From the NCBI GenBank assembly GCA_900470155.1, contig UBZT01000009.1:124001-188000 (forward strand): a stretch of 64,000 nt of DNA, given 5' to 3'. The DNA is from Hyphomicrobiales bacterium (GTDB lineage Bacteria; Pseudomonadota; Alphaproteobacteria; Rhizobiales; Rhizobiaceae). The translations under genes were made by a program, and so were the position numbers. The notes beneath the pieces are model-generated. The model was not told the origin of the DNA and did not search any database. It saw only the letters and a program-made list of their open reading frames with translations. This document shows, piece after piece, positions 1 to 7,900 of the stretch; the first letter of the stretch is position 1; each line of letters starts with the position of its first letter.

Positions 1-330
1 ATTGTCCGCCCCGTCCTCGATGTGCTCTGCGATCTTGCGCCACAGCGCCCGCCAGTCGGCCCTGCCCGTCAGCCGCTCGGCCGTTCCAGCCGGATAGCCG
101 AAGGCGAAATCGAAGCCGCAGAGCAGCCGTTCACCGCCCGCCAGCGCTTCGTCCACGACGACACCGAGCCGCTGCATGAAGGCATGACGGGTGGCGAAAT
201 TCTCCAGCCAGTCGAGACGCACCTGATCGCCGCTGCGCCGGACAAGGCAGGCCCAGATCGAATTGGCCCCCTTCACCGGCACGCCGGCGCCGGACCAGTC
301 GACAATCAGGATGCGGTCGAACAGGGCCAT
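1..330 (-). CDS. conserved hypothetical protein, N-terminal part (cut by window edge)
   Basis: Only the first 110 residues are visible; the gene continues past the left edge. It starts with ATG at 330, sharing one base with the stop of the cobaltochelatase gene (TAATG), so the two are translationally coupled. The N-terminus MALFDRILIVDWSGAG resembles the first strand of RNase H/actin-like folds, where the Asp often binds metal. A second hydrophobic strand (LLCGFDFAFGYP) follows near residue 80. I do not recognise the family with certainty. Coupling to a CbiX-type gene suggests a role in cobalamin metabolism, but that is inferred from context only. Confidence 0.6.
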   Translation of the reverse strand, partial: MALFDRILIVDWSGAGVPVKGANSIWACLVRRSGDQVRLDWLENFATRHAFMQRLGVVVDEALAGGERLLCGFDFAFGYPAGTAERLTGRADWRALWRKIAEHIEDGADN

Positions 331-1709
331 TATTTCTTCTTCTGCATCGACTTCGGGCCAAGCGGGTGGTCGGCATGGGGGTAAGGCGCATGGTGATGGT
401 CATGGCCATGATCGTGCGAGTGCCCATGATCATGCGCGTGCCCCTGAACGTGCCCGTGCCCATGAGAATGGCCATGGTTGTGATCATGGTGGCCGTGGTC
501 ATGCGCGGCAGAAGCGCCGTGATGCCCGTGATCATGGCCATGGTCATGGCCGCAGCCGCAATCCGGTCCGTGCTCATGCACGGCCATCCTGCCGCTCGAC
601 GGTGCATTCATCATCGCTTCGAGTTCCGCATCGGGCGCGGCGTTCAGCAGGTGGCCGTATTTTCCACCCAGCAAGGTCGAGGCTCCGTAATCGAAGGCCG
701 GCTCCAGCGGAGCAGGCTCGGCATGGCTGTGAACCGGCGTCCACGGCAGGCCATGTTCGCGACAGAAATCTTCCTCGCGGCACGACGCATCGCAGTCGCC
801 CTTGCACGGACAGTCTTCCATGCCACCGCCAATGCCTTCGACATGGTGGTGATGGCTCTCCTGCGGCTGGCCGATATCGGCTTCGAAACCGAGAACCTGC
901 TCGCGATATTTGCACATCTGGCAGTTCATCACGGCCGCACCGTCGAGGATCTCCCTGACCCGGTCCTGGAAGGCGTCGAGTACCAGCGGATGATCGTTCA
1001 GATAGCTCGCCTTGACGAACTGGATCTCCGGATGGCGGGCCGCGACCTCGTCGGTATAGCTGTAGATGCGCTTGACCAGCACGCCGGTGAACAGGAAGTA
1101 GGGGAAGACGATGATGCGCTTGTAGCCGAGCTTGGCGGCATGGGTCAGGCCCGGCTCGACCAGCGGGAAGGTCACGCCGGAATAACAGGTCTCGCCCCAG
1201 CCGAAACCCATGCCTTCCCACAGCATGCGCATGACCTTGGTCGCGTTGGAATTGGCATCGGGATCGGACGAGCCACGCCCGACCACCATTAGCAGCGTGT
1301 CATGTTTGTCGACGAAACCGAGTTCGGCATTGGCCTGATCGACCGCTTCCTGGATCCGGTCGCCGGCAGCCCGGATCATCTTCAGGTCGATGCCGAGTTC
1401 GCGGCCATAGTTGATCACCATGCCGGGGTTATGCGCCTGATAGGTGTTGAGAACCGACGGAATGTCGTTCTTGGCATGACCGGCGGCAAACAGCATGCCC
1501 GGTACCGCCAGCACCCGCGTCACGCCGGCCGCGCGCAGCCTATCGAGGCCCTCGGCGATCACCGGATTGCAGAATTCGAGATAGCCGTATTCGACCGGCA
1601 TGTCGGGATTGCGCGCACGCAGCGCCTCGGCGATAATCGCGAATTCGCGCGCCGCGTTCTGGTTGCGACTGCCATGGCCACAGACCATGATTCCAAGTTT
1701 TTCAGCCAT
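330..1709 (-). CDS. cbiX: long CbiX-type sirohydrochlorin cobaltochelatase with Cys- and His-rich tail
   Basis: 459 aa. The start at 1709 follows a GGAGG ribosome binding site; an in-frame extension to 1829 lacks one. The N-terminal chelatase domain (about 1-290) begins MAEKLGIMVCGHGSRN and contains GHAKNDIP, typical of CbiX class II chelatases that insert Co2+ into sirohydrochlorin. Near residue 300 is MNCQMC, matching the MXCXXC iron-sulfur motif described for CbiX-L of Bacillus megaterium. It is followed by a Cys-rich patch (CPCKGDCDASC) and then about 60 residues made mostly of His, Asp and Gly, which could buffer cobalt or nickel. The cell also has CobN, the late aerobic cobaltochelatase, so this enzyme may feed another route or act as a metal-storage chelatase. 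Membership in the CbiX family is clear; the exact substrate is inferred. Confidence 0.85.
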   Translation of the reverse strand: MAEKLGIMVCGHGSRNQNAAREFAIIAEALRARNPDMPVEYGYLEFCNPVIAEGLDRLRAAGVTRVLAVPGMLFAAGHAKNDIPSVLNTYQAHNPGMVINYGRELGIDLKMIRAAGDRIQEAVDQANAELGFVDKHDTLLMVVGRGSSDPDANSNATKVMRMLWEGMGFGWGETCYSGVTFPLVEPGLTHAAKLGYKRIIVFPYFLFTGVLVKRIYSYTDEVAARHPEIQFVKASYLNDHPLVLDAFQDRVREILDGAAVMNCQMCKYREQVLGFEADIGQPQESHHHHVEGIGGGMEDCPCKGDCDASCREEDFCREHGLPWTPVHSHAEPAPLEPAFDYGASTLLGGKYGHLLNAAPDAELEAMMNAPSSGRMAVHEHGPDCGCGHDHGHDHGHHGASAAHDHGHHDHNHGHSHGHGHVQGHAHDHGHSHDHGHDHHHAPYPHADHPLGPKSMQKKK

Positions 1710-2078
1710 GAATTCCGGCCTCCCTGCTTCGTATTTTTCACTATGTACGAAGCGCCAGAGCAGCGATGAAACTACTCTATGGCCTTTGGGACAGCTCCGG
1801 AATTGGCCCCCTGATTGGGTCGGCCGCACCGGACTATTTCCAGCCTGTCGAACAGGCGCCGTCGCACATGGAATAGAGCTTTATCGAAGCAGGCTTACGG
1901 GGTCAAACTGGTTTGCGCCGCTTCGTGTGGAAGATGCGCCAGTCCACAGTCAGGCGGCCAGTTGAAGCACAAACACAGCGGATGGAGTTGCTCCCGGGCA
2001 AGACTCGGTGCAAAAGTCCTTGGCTTCCCTCCACCTGCCCCAACCGGCATTCCCCCATTCACTGACATCGAGTGACCC
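1710..2078. other. 369-bp divergent intergenic region
   Basis: This lies between the divergently transcribed cobaltochelatase and TauE/SafE genes, so promoters for both must be here. I looked for the conserved cobalamin-riboswitch core and found none. The only clear structure is a perfect short inverted repeat GCCTGT-CGA-ACAGGC at 1843-1857. No convincing small reading frame with a ribosome binding site was seen. Confidence 0.5.
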
Positions 2079-2864
2079 GTGGCCGATCTCGCCCTCAATC
2101 TTCTCATTCTGCTCTTTGTCGCCGCCTTTATCGCAGGCTTCGTCGATTCCATCGCCGGCGGCGGCGGACTGATCACCATCCCTGCGATGCTGATCGTCGG
2201 CATCCCGCCGCTGGAAACGCTGGGCACCAACAAGCTGCAATCGATGTTCGGCGCCGGATCCGCGACGATTGCCTATGCACGCAAGGGCCATGTCGACCTG
2301 AAGAAGCAATTGCCGATGGCGGTCATGGCGGTGGCTGGCGGCGCGATCGGCGCCCTGATCGCAACCATCGTGCCGGGAAGCGTCCTGCGCGCGCTGATGC
2401 CGTTCCTTCTGGTGGCAATCGCGCTCTATTTCGCCCTGAAGCCGAACCTGTCGGACGACGATCGCCACCAGCGCATCACGCCATTCCTCTTCGGCATGAC
2501 CTTCGTGCCGCTGATCGGCCTCTATGACGGCGTGTTCGGCCCAGGCACCGGCTCCTTCTTCATGCTCGCCTTCGTCTCGCTGGCCGGCTTTGGCGTGCTC
2601 AAGGCGACCGCCCATACCAAGCTGCTCAATCTCGGCTCCAATGTCGGCGCCTTCATCGTCTTCATGGTCGGCGGCGTCGTGTTATGGAAAATCGGCCTGA
2701 TGATGGGTCTCGGCCAGTTTCTCGGCGCCCAGGTCGGCTCGCGCTTTGCCATGAAAAGTGGCGCCAAGCTGATCAAGCCGCTGCTGATCGTCACCTGCAT
2801 GGCACTGGCCATCAAGTTGCTGCTCGATCCAACCAATCCGATAAGGGTATGGATGGGGTTTTAA
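2079..2864 (+). CDS. TauE/SafE (TSUP) family membrane transporter
   Basis: 261 aa, GTG start. The sequence is strongly hydrophobic with about eight membrane segments and has the TSUP hallmark near residue 20, FVDSIAGGGGLITIPAML. A second copy of the motif occurs in the C-terminal half (YDGVFGPGTGSF, about 148-159). TSUP proteins export sulfite, sulfonates or other small anions across the inner membrane. The substrate cannot be read from the sequence. The gene stands alone; the next frame downstream is a truncated regulator 38 bp away. Confidence 0.85.
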   Translation: MADLALNLLILLFVAAFIAGFVDSIAGGGGLITIPAMLIVGIPPLETLGTNKLQSMFGAGSATIAYARKGHVDLKKQLPMAVMAVAGGAIGALIATIVPGSVLRALMPFLLVAIALYFALKPNLSDDDRHQRITPFLFGMTFVPLIGLYDGVFGPGTGSFFMLAFVSLAGFGVLKATAHTKLLNLGSNVGAFIVFMVGGVVLWKIGLMMGLGQFLGAQVGSRFAMKSGAKLIKPLLIVTCMALAIKLLLDPTNPIRVWMGF

Positions 2865-2901
2865 GCACGCGACCACTTTTGATTACCTCCGGCATACGCC
2901 C

Positions 2902-3489
2902 GTGTATCAGCAGCGTACGCTGGATGATCCCGCTCTCGCTGCTGCGCGACTGACCATTGATCTGATCCTGAAAGGCCATGAGCCGCATCCGGCTCTGGCC
3001 ATGGACCGCCACTGGACGCTTGTCGCCGCCAACAATGCGCTATCGCCGTTGCTGGCCGGTGTCGCCGAGCCGGAACTGCTCCGGCCACCCGTCAATGTCC
3101 TGCGGCTCAGTCTGCATCCCGGAGGTCTGGCACCTGCGATCGTCAACTTCAGCCAGTGGCGTCATCATCTGCTGGATCGCCTGCAGCAGCAGATTTCCGC
3201 AGGTGGTGACCCGGTGCTGAGAGCGCTGCTGCTGGAATTGCGCGAACTTCCGCAGCCGGACGGCCGCGCCGCGGACCACCGCTCTCCCATCCGCGATCAC
3301 GGCGGTATCGCAGTGCAGCTTCAGCTCAAGACCGCAGCCGGCGTCCTGTCCTTTCTGTCGATGACGACCGTGTTCGGAACACCGGTCGACATCACCTTGT
3401 CGGAACTGGCGATCGAATCCTTCTTCCCCGCCGATCCCGCAACAACGGAAATCCTTGCGCGCCTGATGGCAGGGAAAGCGACGACCTAA
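2902..3489 (+). pseudogene. MmyB-like ligand-binding domain of an XRE-type regulator, HTH missing
   Basis: The 195 codons match the C-terminal MmyB-like domain of small XRE-type repressors: HEPHPALAMDRHWTLVAANN, then LRLSLHPGGLAPAIVNF, then FLSMTTVFGTPVDITLSELA. Full-length members are about 270 aa and carry an N-terminal helix-turn-helix. Here the gene begins just where the linker would be (GTG TAT CAG CAG), and only 38 bp separate it from the upstream transporter, so the DNA-binding half is absent. The triplets just before the GTG remain open and look like a decayed linker. I call it a 5'-truncated remnant, though it could still be translated from the GTG. There is no visible ribosome binding site. 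Confidence 0.65.
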
Positions 3490-3510
3490 GGGCGGACCAT
3501 CTTTGCGCCA

Positions 3511-4140
3511 TCAGAACTCCACGCCGATCTGCGCCTTGATGCCGGAGCGGAACGGATGTTTGATCAGTTCCATCTCGGTGACCAGATCGGCAATCTCGAT
3601 CAGTTCGTCCTTGGCGTTGCGGCCGGTCAGCACGACATGCGTCATTTCCGGCTTCTCGTTGGACAGGAAGTCGACCACCTCGGCAATGTCGATATAGTCG
3701 TAGCGGATGGCGATATTGATCTCGTCGAGCAGGATCATCGAATGTGACGGGTCGCGGATCAGTTCCTTGGCCTTCTCCCAGGCAGCCTTGGCCATGGCAA
3801 TGTCGCGGGCCTTGTCCTGTGTCTCCCAGGTGAAACCTTCGCCCATCGTGTGAAACTGGCAGAGATCGGAAAAATGCTTGAGGATCATGTCCCGCTCACC
3901 GGTCGACATCGCGCCCTTGATGAACTGCACGACCGCACATTTCTTGCCATGGGCAATATGGCGGAAGATCATGCCGAAGGCGGCCGATGACTTGCCCTTG
4001 CCCTTGCCGGTATGAACGATCACCAGGCCTTTCTCGCCGGTCTTGGTCGCCATGATCTTGTCGCGCGCGGCTTTCTTCTTGGCCATCTTCTCGGCGTGGC
4101 GGGCGAGATCCGCGTCATTGGACATCGTCTCTTCGGTCAT
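3511..4140 (-). CDS. cobO: cob(I)alamin/corrinoid adenosyltransferase CobO
   Basis: 209 aa, the normal length for the BtuR/CobO family. It transfers the 5'-deoxyadenosyl group from ATP to Co(I) of cob(I)yrinic acid a,c-diamide or later corrinoids. The P-loop VHTGKGKGKSSAAFG lies at about residues 42-56, with LLDEINIAIRYDY and TGRNA further on, as usual for the family. The start overlaps the stop of the GNAT gene by 4 bp (ATGA), placing it last in the riboswitch-led cob operon. The N-terminal 35 residues are Lys-rich and typical of rhizobial homologues. Confidence 0.95.
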   Translation of the reverse strand: MTEETMSNDADLARHAEKMAKKKAARDKIMATKTGEKGLVIVHTGKGKGKSSAAFGMIFRHIAHGKKCAVVQFIKGAMSTGERDMILKHFSDLCQFHTMGEGFTWETQDKARDIAMAKAAWEKAKELIRDPSHSMILLDEINIAIRYDYIDIAEVVDFLSNEKPEMTHVVLTGRNAKDELIEIADLVTEMELIKHPFRSGIKAQIGVEF

Positions 4141-4583
4141 GGTGCACTCCCAGAATTATCAAATGCTTTGACGAACCATATGCGCTGCGGCTTGCCGTCG
4201 ATAGAAGGCAGCCTGCCAATTTCGGTAAAACCTTCGCGCAGGTAGAAGCGCGGCGCCTGGAAATCGAACGTATCGAGATAGATACCAACGAAGCCCTTGG
4301 CCCGCGCCATGTCTTCGGCCCGAGACAGGAGCTTGGCGCCAACCCCGAGATTGCGGACATGCGCTGCAACCGCAAGCAGCTTCACATAGAACCAGCCCTG
4401 TATCTCGGAGCCGACCAGACCACCCAGCAAACGTCCATCGCCGTCTTCGGCGCGCAACTGCACGGTTTCGCCGTCGAACGGCTTTTCGAGCCCGCGCGCT
4501 GCCTCGTCGAGAATGGCAACGGTTGCGTCGTAAAAATCCTTGTCCTCACCCGCGACGACGCTGATCTGGATCGTATCGGTCAT
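4137..4583 (-). CDS. GNAT-family N-acetyltransferase
   Basis: 148 aa. The acetyl-CoA binding region is visible around residues 72-97: LLAVAAHVRNLGVGAKLLSRAEDMA, i.e. the V-R-x-x-G-x-G motif A of GNAT enzymes. It is followed by the usual strand-helix GFVGIYLDTFDFQAPRFYLREGF. The acceptor substrate is unknown. The gene overlaps its neighbours by 4 bp on each side (GFA protein before, cobO after), so it is co-translated within the cobalamin operon. A role in B12 synthesis is not established. Confidence 0.85.
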   Translation of the reverse strand: MTDTIQISVVAGEDKDFYDATVAILDEAARGLEKPFDGETVQLRAEDGDGRLLGGLVGSEIQGWFYVKLLAVAAHVRNLGVGAKLLSRAEDMARAKGFVGIYLDTFDFQAPRFYLREGFTEIGRLPSIDGKPQRIWFVKAFDNSGSAP

Positions 4584-4975
4584 GCGCCACCGTCACCCTT
4601 GGGAAGATCGTCGACAATAGTGATCCAGTCGACACGCTCGTCCCAATGCCAATGTTCGAGGATGCCAACCGACTGGCCGTCATCGAGGCTCGCGACATAG
4701 AAATCAATCTCGGACGGTCGCCGCTCGGTCTCGAACGACATTGGCGATCCGCATTCGCTACAGAACCCGCGCCGCACGCCGGGTGAAGACGCATAGAAAC
4801 GCAGGCTGTCGCCGGCAAATGAGGCATCGGCACGCTCGACGGTAAAGAAACTCGTGACCGGCGACGAGGCCGCACGTCGGCAGCTTTCGCAGTGGCAGTG
4901 CCCGGCAGTGCGCACCGCCCCCTGGACCTTGAAGCGCACCGCGCCACACAGGCAATGTCCGGATAAATCAGCCAT
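4580..4975 (-). CDS. GFA/Mss4-like zinc-binding protein
   Basis: 131 aa. Conserved Cys pairs of the GFA (glutathione-dependent formaldehyde-activating enzyme-like) family are present: GHCLCGAVRF near residue 6, GHCHCESCRRAASSP near residue 26, and FCSECGSPM near residue 74. These bind zinc in a beta-rich Mss4-like fold. Most members have no proven enzyme activity. The start overlaps the cobN stop by 8 bp and the stop overlaps the GNAT start by 4 bp, so it belongs to the cob transcript. The substrate is unknown. Confidence 0.85.
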   Translation of the reverse strand: MADLSGHCLCGAVRFKVQGAVRTAGHCHCESCRRAASSPVTSFFTVERADASFAGDSLRFYASSPGVRRGFCSECGSPMSFETERRPSEIDFYVASLDDGQSVGILEHWHWDERVDWITIVDDLPKGDGGA

Positions 4976-7900
4976 GGGTCAGCTCTCCTTGTGCGATCTC
5001 AAGCAGGGAGAATTTGGCCGAATTGCTCTTCGGCGTCCACAGTCCGCGATCGATCGCCTCGATAAGCCGCTCAGACATTTCCCTGAGGGCCGGTGCATTC
5101 TTCTCGGCCATGAAGTCGCGCACCCGCTCATCCAGCAAGAAGGCCTGGTATACGGCCTCGAAATGGTGGTCACGCACGGCGCCGGTTGTGGCTGCAAAGG
5201 CAAACATATAGTCCACCGTCGCTGCGATTTCGAAAGCCCCCTTGTAGCCATGGCGCATCACGCCGTCGATCCACTTGGGATTGACCACGCGGCCACGCAC
5301 AACCCGGCCGATTTCTTCCTCGAGCGTGCGGATCACCGGCTTTTCCGGGCGTGAGTGGTCGTTGTGGTAGACCACCGGCCGGGCGCCCGAAACCTCTTCA
5401 ATCGCCGCCGTCATGCCGCCTTCGAACTGGTAGTAGTCGTCGCTGTCGAGCAGGTCATGCTCGCGATTGTCCTGGTTCTGAACCACAGCTTGAACCGTGC
5501 GTAGCCGTTCCTCGAACAAGCCGCGTTCGGCCTTGCCCTCGGCACCCGCACCATAGGCATAGCCGCCCCAGACCAGATAGGCCTCGGCCAGATCACCGCG
5601 CTTTTCCCAGCCCTTTTCGTCGATCAGCGCCTGCAGTCCGGCACCATAGGCGCCCGGCTTGGAGCCGAACACGCGGTAGCCGGCCCGCCGTGAAGCGGAG
5701 GCTACATCGAGACCGTCGGCGACAAACTGCGCGGTGTCGGCCCGCATGCGCGCCGCAATCGGATTGTCGCTCTCGTCCTCGTCCAGCGCGCCAACGGCGC
5801 GGATCGCCTTGTCATAGAGGGCAATCTGTTCCGGGAAGGCATCGCGGAAGAAACCGGAAATGCGCAGGGTGACATCGACACGCGGTCGGCCGAGCAGCGC
5901 CTGCGGCAGGATCTCGTAGCCGGTCACCCGCCGCGAGGCCATGTCCCAGATCGGCTTGACCCCAATCAACGCCAGCGCTTGGGCGATGTCGTCACCACCG
6001 GTGCGCATGTTCGACGTGCCCCAGGCCGTCAATCCGAACGACACCGGCCATTCGCCATGGTCCTGCACGTAGCGCTGGATCAGCAGTTCCGCCGAGGCCT
6101 TGCCAAGCTGATAGGCCGCCGGCGTCGGCACGGCACGGCTGTCGACAGAGTAGAAATTTCGACCCGTCGGCAGAACGTCGGGCCGCCCACGCGTCGGCGC
6201 GCCGGACGGGCCAGGAGGCACAAAACGGCCATCGAGGCCCTTGAGCAGGCCGACGATTTCCGCCGGACCGGACCTGACGATCGAGGGTTTCAGGCGGGCT
6301 TCGATTTCCGCGAGGACCGCTCGGGTTTGCGCCCAGTCCGGCGGGCATGACAGTGCGCCGGAAACGAAGGCGGCAGCGAGGAGTTCGATGCGTTCGACCG
6401 TGTCACCTTTGGTTCGCCAGGCTTGGTCGCTGAGGTCTGCGAGCATGGCAGGTTTGGCGCCGGTCCAGGGGTCGGACATGATGCAGTCGAGGGGATCGAA
6501 GTTGTCCCTGTGGGTCGCGATACCCCCCTCTGTCCTGCCGGACTTCTCCCCCACACGGGGGGAAATCGGCAGACCCGAAACGTCTCGTTCGTCTCCAAGG
6601 TTTACCAAGGGGTGGGCTTCCGCACCCGTCGCATCTGGATCGAGCGGCTCCACCAGATCGATCTCCCCCCGTGTGGGGGAGATGCCCGGCAGGGCAGAGG
6701 GGGGTGAACCCGGATGCAACACATCCGCCGCGATCGCCCGCTGCAGGCTCTGATCGCCGCCCTCGCCCAATCCGCGCGGAACACGCGCCAGCGCCACCGT
6801 CAGGTCGGTCAGAAGCCTACCCTCGGGCGCAAGGCCGAAGATATGCAGGCCGTCGCGGATCTGCATTTCCTTGAGGTCGCAGAGATAGGCGTCGAGCTTT
6901 TCCAGCGCCGTCTCTTCCTGCTCGCCCTTGCCGATCCCGGCATCCTGGTCGAGGCCGATATCCCTCACCAGGTCGAGGATCTGCGTCTTCAGCAGCTTCA
7001 CCCGGCGCGGATCGCCGCCGGATGCCTCGTAAAATTCGTCGACCAGCGCCTCCAGATCCTTCAGCGGCCCGTAGCTTTCCGCCCGCGTCAAAGGCGGTGT
7101 GAGGTGGTCGATGATGACAGCCGATGTCCGGCGCTTGGCCTGCGTGCCCTCGCCCGGATCGTTGACGATGAAAGGGTAGAGATGCGGCAGAGGGCCGAAG
7201 ATGGCTTCCGGATAGCAGGTCTCGCTGAGTGCCAGCGCCTTGCCCGGAAGCCACTCGAGATTGCCGTGCTTGCCCATATGGATCAGAGCATGGGCGCCAA
7301 ACTGTTTGCGCAGGAAGGCATAGAAAGCGAAATACCCATGCGGCGGCACAAGGTCGGGCGAATGGTAGCTTTCCTTGGGATCGATATTGTAGCCGCGCGC
7401 CGGCTGGATGCCGACCATGACCCGCCCGAAGCGCATCAGCGGCAAAGCGAAGCCGCCGTCGAGGAAGAAGGGATCGTTGGCCGCGTCGCCCCAGCGAGCG
7501 CTCACGCCTGCTTGAATCTGTTTCGGAAGCGATTCAAAAAAGACATTGTAATCGCTGAGTGAAATGACTTCGCGAATGACGCGTCCATCATGCGCCGCAT
7601 TGGTCGGCCCTGCCATCAGCGCCGTGATCAGCGCATCGCCATCGGCAGGTAGTTCTTCCACCTTGTATCCTGCCTCAGCCAAGGCCCGCAGCACCTCGAT
7701 CGTGCCCGCCGGCGTGTCTAGCCCGACGCCATTGCCGAGCCTGCCGTCGCGGTTCGGATAATTCGCCATGATCAGCGCAATGTTGCGCTCGACGGGTGGC
7801 GTTGCGCGCAGCCGCGCCCAGTTGGCCGCGAGCCGGGCGACGAATGCCATGCGCCCCGGATCCGGTTCGTGACTGACCAGATTGGTCTCGACCCGGTCGT

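Noticed and set aside
500..560. Tandem repeats in the CATGGCCATG-rich stretch near 370-560
   Set aside because: They are explained by codons for the His/Gly/Asp-rich tail of the cobaltochelatase rather than a separate repeat element or CRISPR.
1710..2078. Possible second B12 riboswitch ahead of the cobaltochelatase gene
   Set aside because: The conserved core and the CAGGAGACCTGCC-type 3' block are absent.
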